In this document: positions 7,713-16,521 of the stretch, in pieces | Numbering within the stretch: position 1 is the stretch's first letter | Layout of the letters: each line of letters begins with the position of its first letter | The notes under the pieces: model-generated | What the model was told of the DNA's origin: nothing | Seen by the model: only the letters and a program-made list of their open reading frames with translations | Databases searched by the model: none | Program-made: the position numbers and the translations under genes | Source of the DNA: Deltaproteobacteria bacterium | GTDB lineage: Bacteria > Desulfobacterota > Desulfobacteria > Desulfobacterales > ETH-SRB1 | NCBI GenBank assembly: GCA_003647525.1 | Contig: QMMZ01000004.1 | Coordinates: forward strand, 1 to 18,732 | Length of the DNA stretch: 18,732 bases | Reading direction: 5' to 3'

Positions 7713-8681
7713 ATGAGCAAAAAATTGCTGGAAATCGATAAACTTACTGTCAGCTTTGAAACTGACGAAGGTGTCTTTAAAGCGGTCGAGGATGTGTCAT
7801 TTCATGTAAAAAACAATGAAATAGTCGGACTGGTCGGCGAATCAGGGTGTGGTAAATCTGTAACTGCTCTCAGCATTCTGCGTCTTATTCCTTCGCCGGC
7901 AGGCAGGATTGAAAAAGGCAGGATAATATTAGGCGGCAAGGATCTGTTAAAGCTGGATATCCGGGAAATGAAGAAAATAAGGGGCAGTACTGTCAGCATG
8001 ATTTTTCAGGAACCAGCCGCAGCTCTGTCCCCCCTTCACAAAATCGGACAGCAGATGATAGAGGGCCTCATGCTGCATAAGAATAAGAATATAAGTAAAA
8101 AAACGGCCTGGAACATTGCTGAAAACTGGCTTAAAAAAGTAAGCATTCCAGACGCAGGAGAAAGGATGTTTTCATACCCCTACCAGCTTTCAGGCGGTAT
8201 GCAGCAAAGGGTTATGATCGCAATGGCTCTTATGCTGGCGCCCGATCTTGTTATAGCTGATGAACCTACAACCGCACTGGATGTAACCACCCAGGCTCAG
8301 GTTTTTGAATTGATAAAGGAACTGAGACAAAGCCATACTTCTATACTCTTAATTACTCATGATATGGGAATTATCTGGGAAATGTGCGGCCGGGTAATTG
8401 TAATGTATGCTTCCAGGATAGTTGAAGAAGGAAATATAAACGATATCTTCTCAAAACCGGCACATCCTTATACAAGAGGACTTCTCAAATCTGTTCCAAA
8501 GTTATCAACTGAGGCCAAAAGGCTGATGCCCATTCATGGCTATGTACCTTCACCTTTCAACTATCCGTCCGGTTGCTATTTCCGCGACAGATGCCCACAG
8601 GCTTTTGATAGATGCAAAAAAGAAAAACCACAGCTTGTTGATCTTGGCAATGGCCACAAAACAGCGTGTTTTCTTGTATAG
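7713..8681 (+). CDS. Oligopeptide ABC transporter ATPase, OppD/DppD type
   Basis: The 322-residue ATPase has Walker A GESGCGKS (42-49), Q-loop FQE (about 98-100), signature LSGGMQQR (159-166), Walker B LVIADEP (179-185) and switch histidine in LLITHDM. The C-terminus has the oligopeptide-family extension with cysteines ([20 protein letters not shown]), which in this family can carry an iron-sulfur cluster. In E. coli the two ATPase halves are fused as YejF; here they are separate genes, this one matching the N-terminal half. It energises peptide import through the two permeases upstream. The operon is interrupted before it by a 277-bp inverted repeat, which could alter its expression relative to the permeases. 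Confidence 0.93.
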   Translation: MSKKLLEIDKLTVSFETDEGVFKAVEDVSFHVKNNEIVGLVGESGCGKSVTALSILRLIPSPAGRIEKGRIILGGKDLLKLDIREMKKIRGSTVSMIFQEPAAALSPLHKIGQQMIEGLMLHKNKNISKKTAWNIAENWLKKVSIPDAGERMFSYPYQLSGGMQQRVMIAMALMLAPDLVIADEPTTALDVTTQAQVFELIKELRQSHTSILLITHDMGIIWEMCGRVIVMYASRIVEEGNINDIFSKPAHPYTRGLLKSVPKLSTEAKRLMPIHGYVPSPFNYPSGCYFRDRCPQAFDRCKKEKPQLVDLGNGHKTACFLV

Positions 8682-8912
8682 ATTTTCAGATAATTAAATT
8701 TCACTGCGTTATCAGTCGTCGACGTATAACTCATACGCCTGAAATTATAGTCAGTTGGATGCTATTCTCAAATCGAAGTTTTTTAGCAGTTAGCTTTTTC
8801 ACAAATCTTCACATCGGTAAATAAGTCGAAACCATTGCCAGTATTGAAAAAAAACACTTTTCGGGCAGACACTAATTATCTGAAAATCTATAGAGAACAA
8901 ATAAAGAATAAC

Positions 8913-9890
8913 ATGGACAATCAATTAATTAAACAACCGATACTTGAAATAAGAAATCTTAAAACATGGTTTCCGATAAAACGCGGCATCATGGCAAGGA
9001 CTGCAGGATATGTTAAGGCTGTTGATGGAATATCTATGCATCTATACAAGGGAGAAACGCTCGGCCTTGTCGGCGAGTCAGGGTGCGGGAAAACAACGCT
9101 TGGAAGAACCTTGTTAAGGCTGGAAAAACCTCAAAAAGGAAAGATACTTTTTGCAGGCAAGAATCTTCTTGATCTCAAGGGGAAAAAGCTGCAGGAAATG
9201 AGAAAAAGGATACAGATAATTTTCCAGGATCCCTTAACCTCTCTAAATCCTAGAATGAATGTTCTTGATATTGTTACAGAAGGGCTTGTCGAATATAAAA
9301 TAATAGAGGGCAATAAGGAAGATCATGCAAAAAGGCTTATGAAAGAAGTCGGACTCGATGAAAACTCAATATACCGCTATCCTCATGAATTTTCCGGTGG
9401 ACAGCGCCAGCGAATCAGCATTGCAAGGTCTATGTCCTTAAAACCAGATTTGCTTATATGCGACGAGCCCGTCAGCGCCCTTGATGTATCTGTTCAAGCC
9501 CAGATCATAAACCTTTTGCTTGATCTCAGAGACAGCTATAATCTCTCATATATTTTCATCTCCCATGACATAAGTATAGTAAGCAACATAGCAAACCGCA
9601 TAGCGGTTATGTATCTTGGAAAAATTGTTGAGCAAGGGCCCGCCTCTGATGTAATAAACGATCCCATGCACCCTTATACAAAAGCTCTAATAAATGCTGT
9701 TCCTACACCTGGAATCTATAAAAAGAAAAAAATTGTCCTCAAAGGGGAAACCCCTTCTCCCTCTTCACCTCCGCCCGGATGCCACTTCCACACTCGTTGT
9801 CCGGAAGTTATGGATATATGCAGAAAGACAGCACCGCAAGAATCAAAATCAGGAATGCGCCAAGTGTGGTGCCATTTGTATAAAAATTGA
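8913..9890 (+). CDS. Oligopeptide ABC transporter ATPase, OppF/DppF type
   Basis: The protein is 325 residues from the preferred ATG at 8913 (MDNQLIKQPILEIRNLKTWF). The frame is open to a TTG at 8835, but those residues do not resemble the family. Walker A is GESGCGKT (54-61), signature FSGGQRQR (160-167), Walker B LLICDEP (180-186), and the switch region is IFISHDI. The C-terminal oligopeptide extension PPPGCHFHTRCPEVMDICRK is present. KRGIMARTAGYVKAVDG after the first strand is typical of OppF. It should form an ATPase heterodimer with the upstream OppD-type protein. The 230-base gap from that gene holds nothing recognisable, so separate translation initiation is expected; the ribosome binding site is weak. 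Confidence 0.92.
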   Translation: MDNQLIKQPILEIRNLKTWFPIKRGIMARTAGYVKAVDGISMHLYKGETLGLVGESGCGKTTLGRTLLRLEKPQKGKILFAGKNLLDLKGKKLQEMRKRIQIIFQDPLTSLNPRMNVLDIVTEGLVEYKIIEGNKEDHAKRLMKEVGLDENSIYRYPHEFSGGQRQRISIARSMSLKPDLLICDEPVSALDVSVQAQIINLLLDLRDSYNLSYIFISHDISIVSNIANRIAVMYLGKIVEQGPASDVINDPMHPYTKALINAVPTPGIYKKKKIVLKGETPSPSSPPPGCHFHTRCPEVMDICRKTAPQESKSGMRQVWCHLYKN

Positions 9891-9898
9891 AATATATC

Positions 9899-10000
9899 GT
9901 TCACGGTTATCGGTTTACAGTTTTTTCAGTGAACTATACACAACGACTGATTGCTTTTGATCAACCGTTAACCGCAAACTGTGAACCGTGAACCGTGAAC
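9899..10000. repeat. 25-nt inverted repeat with GTGAACC heptads between convergent genes
   Basis: The arm at 9899-9923 (GTTCACGGTTATCGG...) is the imperfect inverse of 9976-10000 (about 22 of 25 positions). The right arm is built from three tandem GTGAACC units. It lies between the 3' ends of the OppF-type ATPase gene (plus) and the 573-residue protein gene (minus), so it may act as a two-way terminator or an RNA-stabilising hairpin; there is no long T run, so this is uncertain. Confidence 0.65.
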
Positions 10001-10008
10001 CTTTAAAA

Positions 10009-11730
10009 TTATTCGGCTGGAGCGGTGCCTGTTGATTCTTCAATCATTGGAGTCTTTATCTCTGCACTTTGTTCTTTTGTTGGCTTAATCTCCTGTTCCA
10101 CCACATCGGATTTGACAGAAGTAGTGCCAGTTGCTTCTTCAGCCACCTGAGCCTCTATCATCTCTGCCTTTTGTTCTTTAATTGATTCAATCTCCTGTTT
10201 CACTACATCAGATTTGCCGGCATCAACCTTTAACAATGACGCCTTGTTAAGATATCTTATTGCTTCATCAAGATCCGAAATAGTTCCTCTGCTTTCAGAC
10301 ACACCAGCTTTATACATTAAATCATTAAACTTAATGTCATTTAAACGGCTATAAGCTTTTTTGCGAAGATCACCTGTTGTTGCAAATAACAAGGCTTCAT
10401 TCAGGTATGACTTTATAGCAACATAATCAGGAGTATCCGACATGCCTGAAATAGCGTCTGCTTTATCGATATAATAGTTAAAAATAAGAGGAAATACTTC
10501 GGTTTTAGAATAAACAGCATTAATTTGCTCGGGCAACGGTACTCCGGGCAGACTCATCATCAGCTCTTCGCCCAGGGGAGCATATCTGCCCTGCCAGATT
10601 TCAAGAACTCCAGCACTTTCTTTAATATAATATTTACTGTTATTCGAAGAACTTGCGCTTAAAATAAGTGCAACCAAAATAATAAAACCAGATGCAAGAC
10701 CGAAAATTACCTTTTTCATAGTTGCCTTTTCTGCAGCTTCTCTTTTAACGGCCGCCTTTTCTGCGGCTTCTCTTTCAACAGCGGCCTTTTCTGCAGCAGC
10801 TTTTTTGGCTGCCTCTCTTTCAGCAGCTTCCTTCTTTATTTCAGCCCTGATAGTCGCCATGTCTCTTTTTTTGAGCAACAGTTTTTTTATTCTTTTGGCT
10901 TCTTCATCACTCAAGCCCGAAACAATCGGCGGTGAGGCATAATTTTTTAAATATTCCTCATCCACAGCAGCCCTGAAAATTTTAGCCGGCTTCCATACCT
11001 CAAACTTCTTTAAAGGCAAAGTCTTTAAGTAGGCGACTTTTTCAGCAGCGGCTTTTTCAGCAGCAGCCTTCTCAGCGGCAGCTTTTTCAGCAGCAGCTTT
11101 TTCAGCAGCAGCTTTCTCAGCAGCGGCCTTCTCGGCAGCAGCTTTCTCAGCAGCGGCCTTCTCGGCAGCAGCCTTCTCGGCAGCAGCCTTTTCAGCAGCA
11201 GCCTTCTCAGCGGCAGCCTTCTCGGCAGCGGCCTTCTCGGCAGCGGCCTTCTCAGCGGCAGCCTTTTCAGCAGCCTCTTTTTCAGCGGCAGCCTCTTTCT
11301 TTATTTCAGCCCTGATAGTCGCCATGTCTCTTTTCTTGAGCAACAGTTTTTTTATTCTTTTGGCTTCTTCATCACTCAAGCCCGAAACAATCGGCGGTGA
11401 GGCATAATTTTTTAAATATTCCTCATCCACGGCAGCCCTGAAAACCTTAGCCGGCTTCCATGCCTCAAACTTCTTTAAAATCAGATCCTTTAATGAGACA
11501 TTCTTTTTTGCGGCTGCAACGGTTTTTTTGCTGCGAGTTTTGGCCGTTGCCCTATCTGTTGTTTTTTTTGTTCTGGCCGCTGCCTTTGTGTTAGCTGTAG
11601 TTTCTGCTTTGACCGCGGTTTTGGCTTTTGCGGTAACTTTGGTCTTTTTAGCAGTCTTCTTTACCTCATCCTTTTTTGCAGATTTAGCTTTCTTTTTTGC
11701 GGTAGATTTAATTAAGCTCTTTTTTCCCAT
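10009..11730 (-). CDS. Lys/Ala-rich membrane-anchored repeat protein, H1-like tail
   Basis: This is an unrecognised 573-residue protein starting at an ATG with AAAGG about 8 bases before it. Residues 1-80 are a Lys/Ala/Thr-rich tail (AKKKAKSAKKDEVKKTAKKT) like histone H1 or AlgP tails. A block at about 84-147 (KKFEAWKPAKVFRAAVDEEY ... LSDEEAKRIKKLLLKKRDMA) recurs at about 239-302. Between them lie about 16-17 pentads AAAEK (to residue 231), which should form a rigid, salt-bridged helix. A second Ala/Lys/Glu-rich linker (303-337) leads to one membrane helix (about 341-359, IFGLASGFIILVALILSAS). The 214-residue C-terminal domain is followed by a twice-repeated KSDVV-QEI motif near the end. By charge the tail is cytoplasmic and the C-terminal domain periplasmic. 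A DNA-binding membrane tether is a guess. Confidence 0.85.
   Translation of the reverse strand: MGKKSLIKSTAKKKAKSAKKDEVKKTAKKTKVTAKAKTAVKAETTANTKAAARTKKTTDRATAKTRSKKTVAAAKKNVSLKDLILKKFEAWKPAKVFRAAVDEEYLKNYASPPIVSGLSDEEAKRIKKLLLKKRDMATIRAEIKKEAAAEKEAAEKAAAEKAAAEKAAAEKAAAEKAAAEKAAAEKAAAEKAAAEKAAAEKAAAEKAAAEKAAAEKAAAEKAAAEKAAAEKVAYLKTLPLKKFEVWKPAKIFRAAVDEEYLKNYASPPIVSGLSDEEAKRIKKLLLKKRDMATIRAEIKKEAAEREAAKKAAAEKAAVEREAAEKAAVKREAAEKATMKKVIFGLASGFIILVALILSASSSNNSKYYIKESAGVLEIWQGRYAPLGEELMMSLPGVPLPEQINAVYSKTEVFPLIFNYYIDKADAISGMSDTPDYVAIKSYLNEALLFATTGDLRKKAYSRLNDIKFNDLMYKAGVSESRGTISDLDEAIRYLNKASLLKVDAGKSDVVKQEIESIKEQKAEMIEAQVAEEATGTTSVKSDVVEQEIKPTKEQSAEIKTPMIEESTGTAPAE
10832..11479. repeat. 183-bp direct duplication inside the repeat-protein gene
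   Basis: Bases 10832-11014 and 11297-11479 are nearly identical (I count about five differences in 183), encoding the two copies of the 60-residue block. Such similarity at third codon positions points to a recent duplication or ongoing gene conversion rather than selection on the protein alone. Confidence 0.9.
11038..11292. repeat. 15-bp tandem repeat array (AAAEK pentads)
   Basis: About 17 tandem 15-bp units of the type CTTCTCGGCAGCAGC on the plus strand encode AAAEK on the minus strand. Fifteen units give perfect pentads and the last two are degenerate. Units vary by synonymous changes (TTT/CTT, TCA/TCG, GCA/GCG) in a mosaic order, as expected of an array that expands and contracts by slippage or unequal exchange. 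Confidence 0.9.
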
Positions 11731-12217
11731 AACAACACCTTTGAATTTACGTAAGATTTAGGCAGTGAGTAGAAATAAGTTGTACAATATTGCGAAAAAT
11801 TTTGTTTTGTCTTCAAGGTGCGAGGAGGGCGCATAATGAATTATGTAACCAACAAGCAACGCAGAAGACGGAACAAACTGTATTTCTATATATAAAATAA
11901 GTGCAATTTTGTAAACACTATTTTGCAGCACAAATCCTAATTATGGATTGCATTCATGCCAACCATTTAAAATAATAAGTTAAGTATCCTAATGTACAAT
12001 TATACAAAAAAACATAACAACAATAAGAATGTCATGAACTTCATTGAAAGTGCTCGCGCCAGGCAAACGGTTCGATCCGTCATCATTTTCCGAAAAGGAT
12101 GTGATCGAATGAGTAAAGACTGTTCGTGGTTTAGCTTTAGCAGGCGCTTTAGGACTTCTTTTCTGGCATCTGGTGAAACTGTGTACCGGATACGGTCGTT
12201 TTCGGGCAGGTGCAGAT
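11731..12217. other. Intergenic region between repeat protein and brxL
   Basis: The gene-free stretch holds the promoter side of the repeat-protein gene, a 77-bp palindromic unit (11801-11877) and, next to the brxL stop, a possible fragment of a methylase-like gene (12123-12218, minus). The remaining AT-rich part (about 11880-12030) shows nothing that I can assign. Confidence 0.5.
11801..11877. repeat. Short palindromic element
   Basis: TTTGTTTTGTCTTC at 11801-11814 pairs with GAAGACGGAACAAA at 11864-11877 (12 of 14 positions), and an inner palindrome CATAATGAATTATG lies at 11832-11845. The order of blocks (AAGG, then AGGAGGGCG, then ACGCAGA near the far arm) resembles the element at 14101-14244, so the two may belong to one repeat family. 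Confidence 0.55.
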
Positions 12218-12218
12218 C
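12123..12218 (-). pseudogene. Possible C-terminal fragment of a DNA methylase-like protein
   Basis: In a frame different from brxL, directly after its stop, the minus strand reads DLHLPENDRIRYTVSPDARK then EVLKRLLKLNHE. This resembles, from memory, the C-terminal end of large Eco57I-type restriction-methylase proteins (RFT.S..AR.EVL.RLL.LNH). The frame stays open to 12000, but later residues look like noise. There is no start codon or ribosome binding site. Weakly supported. Confidence 0.3.
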
Positions 12219-12640
12219 TACTCCACTCCAAGCGCCTTAAATGCAGCGTCAACAGGATCAGAATAAAAACTAGTCTGAAATTTGGCAAAGAGCTCTCCTG
12301 GGATAGTCTGAATGTCACCAACATTGCTCATGGGTATTAAAATACGTTTGGCGCCTGAATCAAAAGCTACTTGCAAGGTTTCAGCAAGATTTGCAGTTGG
12401 CATAATGTTTCCTCCCAGGCTCATGTCGCCAAGAACGACCATTTGACTTTGTATCGGTTTGCTCATAAGCCCTGAGCACAATACAACAAAGCTACAGAGG
12501 GTTAATGCACTTGCAGCGCCGGTATTGTGCATTTCCACGATATGGATATGGTAGTCATGATCTCCAACCTTGCTCATTGAACTCACCCTTTTTATGTTAG
12601 CTTTAAAATAATCGAACGCTATCTTAATCGCCTCTCTGTT
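12218..12640 (-). pseudogene. brxL: brxL fragment 3: C-terminal Lon-like protease domain
   Basis: The frame reads REAIKIAFDYFKANIKRVSS and continues through DHDYHIHIVEMHNTGAASAL, QMVVLGDMSLGGNIMPTANL, ETLQVAFDSGAKRILIPMSN, and ends SDPVDAAFKALGVE, the natural C-terminus of BrxL, the Lon-like AAA+ effector/accessory protein of BREX. It joins the preceding fragment at about 12635, out of frame. Compared with complete BrxL, about 55 residues linking the ATPase and Lon-like domains (starting at the glycine-rich stretch after VPEQ) are missing. The ATG that opens this frame (12674-12676) lies inside the other reading frame and has no ribosome binding site, so independent expression is unlikely. 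Confidence 0.9.
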
Positions 12641-13883
12641 CAGGAACGCTAACAAACTTTTCTTCGAGTGTCTCATTGTCTATATAACTAAAATGAACAT
12701 CATAAAATTCCATGCCTCCGATTTTCTTGAGCTGTTCCTTAACTCGTCTTCGGTTTTCCAGCGCATAGACAAAACAACGTTCCACTGCATCCTTGTCAAA
12801 TTCACCATGAGGATAAAGCAATTTTAGTAAACCGGAAACGCTCTTGCGCACTGCAATGACATCTCTCTGGTTCAAGTTGTTTCCGATCTTGAAATACCGA
12901 TCTATAGCATCAGAAAAGCTCCTCTTACGCATTTCCCGCAAAAATTCAGCGAGAAAATCGACAATCAATCCATATTGATTCGTTAAAAATTCAGGGCGCA
13001 TTTTGGGAATTTCCCACCCTGGAAGATATGCATGCATCCGGTCAAAAAACGCCGAATCAATCATTTCTTCAGGAAACGGTGCAAAGAGATGACCTGTCTT
13101 TACAAGAACATCGACGCTCTGGTTGATATTTCCCACAAAAACCATAGCGGCATTTGCACTGATAACATCACGTCCCCTGGAAAAAGAACCTGATGCCATA
13201 AAATCTTTCATTATCTGCACGCCATCCTTGTCTTTAAATCTGATTCCAGCTACCTCGTCAAATGCTACCACATCCCATACACCGACCAACCCCACTAGTC
13301 GGCTGCTCATATTATAAAATAGATTTGCGACAGTAGTCTGGCCACCTGAAACCAGTATCGAGTTTGGACTGATTTCTTTGTAAATGTGACTTTTGCCTGT
13401 CCCTCTTGGCCCGAGTTCGCAAATATTATAATTGTTTTCAACAAAAGGTATTAAACGCGCTATAAGATGCCATTTGACGCGCTCCTCAAAGTTTGTTGGC
13501 TCCAAACCGGTTGACCCAAGAAGAACATCCAGCCACTGGCTTTCGGTAAATGCTCTTCTACCTTCAAAGACTGCTTGCATATCGAGATTAGGCATCTGAA
13601 TTGGCTTGATTTCGGAGATTATAAAAGGAGAACCTTTTGATCCCTCATCATAAAAATATTGCAGGTTAAGAATACACCAGATTCCGCCAACGAGGAGTTT
13701 CTCGTACTTTTTGATGGTTTCGCTGGATATTTCAATGCCCTTAACACCGAGATTAGAGAGCATTGCTTCGTAAACATCTCTTTTTTCGTTCAACTTGACG
13801 GTAACTTTGTCGATGATTTTATAATTGCCCAGCTCTTTTATTTTTGATTTGATCTTTTCTGCTTCATCCGGTCTGACATAATT
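12624..13883 (-). pseudogene. brxL: brxL fragment 2: AAA+ ATPase region
   Basis: This is the central part of BrxL, starting NYVRPDEAEKIKSKIKE right after an in-frame TAA at 13884-13886. It includes KRDVYEAMLSNLGVKGIEIS, ENNYNICELGPRGTGKSHIY (Walker A GPRGTGKS), SPNSILVSGGQTTVANLFYN, VVAFDEVAGIRFKDKDGVQI (Walker B), MVFVGNINQSVDVL and RMHAYLPGWEIPKMRPEF. It runs FVSVPEQ-RGD and stops at 12624-12626 because of the deletion junction. Without the N-terminal DNA-binding part and the Lon-like domain it cannot be a normal BrxL. A start within it (TTG at 13791-13793) would give a 389-residue stand-alone ATPase piece, which I consider unlikely to be functional. Confidence 0.92.
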
Positions 13884-14087
13884 TTAGGCCAGGATATTCT
13901 TGACTGTATTAAGTCCATCCTGAATTACTTCCTCATCATCTACCGCACAATACATTCCAAGGAGATATTCCAGAACGTAAACCGGGACATTTGCACCTTC
14001 CTTAAGCAGTTTTGTCAGGTCTTTGCGCACAACACGACCAGCAAAGTGAATATTCAGCAACTCGTCAATGTTTGTATCAGTTTTCAT
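13884..14087 (-). pseudogene. brxL: brxL fragment 1: N-terminal domain ended by premature TAA
   Basis: From an ATG at 14085-14087 (AAAGG 8-9 bases upstream) the frame reads MKTDTNIDELLNIHFAGRVV, RKDLTKLLKEGANVPVYVLE, YLLGMYCAVDDEEVIQDGLN, TVKNILA and stops at TAA (13884-13886). The frame continues without shift into the next fragment (NYVRPDEAEKI), where complete BrxL has an acidic residue, so a single substitution such as GAA to TAA explains the stop. If translated, the product would be a 67-residue N-terminal domain, the part that binds DNA in BrxL. The start is placed at 14087 rather than at the earlier ATG (14114), which lies in the inserted element. Confidence 0.9.
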
Positions 14088-14100
14088 AATCTTTACCTTT

Positions 14101-14244
14101 AGAGCCTGTTTCAAAACGTTTCAGTTTGTTCAAGGTCAAGGAAGGCGAAAATTTTAACCACAGGAATACATTGAGTATTTCGAGGATTAAAATTAGAGCC
14201 TGACGCAGAGATTGGGCAAAATGGGACGTTTTGAAATTGGCTCT
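14101..14244. mobile_element. 144-bp MITE-like element between pglZ and brxL
   Basis: The ends are inverted copies: 14101-14119 AGAGCCTGTTTCAAAACGT against AGAGCCAATTTCAAAACGT from the other strand at 14226-14244 (17 of 19). The interior is non-coding with its own hairpin (TTTTAACC near 14150 against GGATTAAAA near 14186). It begins at the base after the pglZ stop codon and ends just before the brxL ribosome binding site, so it fills the junction of two genes that normally lie close together. A target duplication is not certain. Confidence 0.75.
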
Positions 14245-16521
14245 TTAGAAATCATTTGCAAAGGCTATATCTATTATTGTCGGTATTCGATCATATTCGG
14301 TGTCATCAATATTTCGTAATACAAGATAATACTCCTTTTTATTGTCATACGATCCTGTCTTTAGCACCAGTTTTACGGATTTTTGGCGTTCATCCATTGA
14401 TGAAGACCTGCTGTCAAGTGTAACTGTTTCTTCATTGCTTATAAGCTCATTTCCATCACGAAGAGATACCTTCAACGTTATTGGCTTCATGCGGTCAGAC
14501 ACAGCATCGGTTTGGATAAATTTATAAATTGGTCTATTAGTTACCAGTTTCTTGTATGAACCAAGCAGCGATACGCCAACTTGACGCACTTCGGATTTTT
14601 CCAGATGTTTCCCCTTCATTTCGTATGCTGTAATCACAGGAATTACAATTTCCTGAAGCATAGCGCCACCATGAAAATATCTTGCCCCGCCGACAAAATT
14701 GAAACGATTCGTACCTTTAGGAAGCAAAAATTCCATATCTGTATCTGTTTTAGCCGTTATTCTTGTATTGCCGGAGAAGGCTTTATCCGATTTGCCTAAA
14801 TTTCTCCCAAGTATGAATCTTTTATGGGTTTTTACCGCATCTTTTTGATTTGTCTCAAGTTTGCTTTTATCAATGGGTTCAGGAGTTTTCTCCTGATAAA
14901 TAAATCCATGATCCGCTGTTATGATAATTCTTGTCCCGTTTAAACTATTTATGATGAATCTAACCAGCGCATACAGATCATTTATGGTTTTTCGCACAGC
15001 CTCAAATGTATTACCTTCCGATACAGCTTTATCACCGATTGCATCAATCTGATCATGGTAAATATAGATGACTCGATGCGGTTTAACAAACTCCCGCCCT
15101 TTATCCTTGCTCATGGACATCAGGTTGTCTGCTTTGATCGCAGTGCCGCTGTATTTTCCCAAAATATTCGCACGTTGATCCAGTGAACAGGCCGGCTTTT
15201 CATCTATAACAATATCTGCAGTCGGACTGTCTTTGAAGGAAATAGTTTTATGAAGCAACAATGATGCCATTCCCAAAGCCGTGTATCCGGGCAGAATGCC
15301 GAACATTGGCTCAAACTCGGCTTTCAGACGGTATTTGCCATTGATTCTCTGAGCAAGTTCCTCAGCGGCTTCAAAGCGGAAAGCATCGCTGACAATAACA
15401 AACAGCCGGTTTCTGGAAGATCCTTTCAGTCTCGGGTTAACATATCTATTAAAAAAATCGTACTGGTTGACCACATTTGGAATTTTCCATTTTTTAACCA
15501 GATTATCAGAATGTTCTGTTTCTAAAAAGTCACCCCATTTCAGTGACAGTTGATCCATATACCAGCAGCTATAGCAGTTCTCAACAGTCTCTCTAAGCGA
15601 TTTCAGGACATCCCAGCCCGCCAGATCAGCTTTATCTGCAAGCTCATGAAATTTCCTGTAATGTTGATCAAATAAAAACAGTTCGTTTGTATATGCTTTA
15701 AACATATCTTCAGCCGTGGGGTAACTGAAGCCCGCATCATATTTCTTCCTGAGATCGAACAGTTTGATAGCAGCCTCTAATGCGTGATAAGCCGTTTGAT
15801 AAAGGTTTATCTGAGAATCTTCACTTAAAACAGTGGTTGCCCAGTATCCGTCAAGTCTGATCTTGATCGCCTCCCGTACCTTCAGATATTCATTTTCGGA
15901 ATCGATACCGATTTGATCCCTGAGATCGCTGATAATCCTGCGCTCTACGGACTCAAATGTCATCACTTCAAGTAATGACTCAATATCAAGGGATATCAAC
16001 AGTTCATCAATTTTCAGCTTCCTGGCAATGAACGTTGAAATAAGATTAAAATTCTTAAAATAACCGGTGTTGCTGCGCCACTGAGACAGAAATACAGATG
16101 AATTCATTGCCTGAGAGGAACTTTGAATTACAAAATGGGAAATAGATGCGGGCAGCTCGGCTTTCAGGCTATTTGAAAGATCGGTCACAAACAACCGAAG
16201 CAAAAAATCAGTTAAATTCGGAGAATCTTCGTTTATGTACCCAAATGTCTGAGCCAGAAGTCTCCAGAATGAAGGCTTTAATTCAAGTTTTCCAATTTTT
16301 GTCCACGATTTGGATGGTTTATCAACATCAAACTTGCCATACTGGCAAAACGAGTCAAATAGTTTCATCAGGATTGAAAATAGCTCGGGCTGTTCAGCCC
16401 TTGTGATGACAGCGAGCATTTTAAGGTCTATATCATCTTCCCTGTCACCGTGGGTGACCCATTTCTTCAGCCTGTTGAGCCGGTCCTGACTTCTAAAAAA
16501 AGCCTTACGTTTCTTTAAGTG
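14245..16521 (-). pseudogene. pglZ: pglZ main fragment: BREX-1 PglZ lacking its N-terminal region
   Basis: The frame begins HLKKRKAFFRSQDRLNRLKK at 16521 and runs 758 codons to TAA at 14245. It matches type A PglZ of BREX: MLAVITRAEQPELFSIL follows, and the alkaline-phosphatase-like core carries FVIVSDAFRFEAAEEL (metal/nucleophile region, coding near 15390) and IIITADHGFIYQE (metal-binding DHG, coding near 14915). The C-terminal domain ends DIAFANDF. PglZ is the core BREX protein required for defence and self-methylation. Upstream the frame has no start before an ATG at 16419, which would give 724 residues, about 100 short of normal. The true N-terminus sits in another frame at 16586, so roughly 75-85 codons are deleted out of frame. 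Confidence 0.93.

Noticed and set aside
8835..8912. Upstream TTG start for the OppF-type ATPase
   Set aside because: The extra residues do not match the family and no ribosome binding site precedes them.
11038..11292. CRISPR-like array
   Set aside because: The 15-bp units are contiguous without spacers and encode AAAEK pentads in a long open reading frame.
11989..12324. 111-codon minus-strand frame overlapping the brxL end
   Set aside because: Composition is that of a shadow frame over brxL; no ribosome binding site or family resemblance.
12624..12676. Programmed ribosomal frameshift joining the two brxL frames
   Set aside because: No slippery heptamer is seen, and about 55 conserved residues are absent at the join, so a frame change alone would not restore BrxL.
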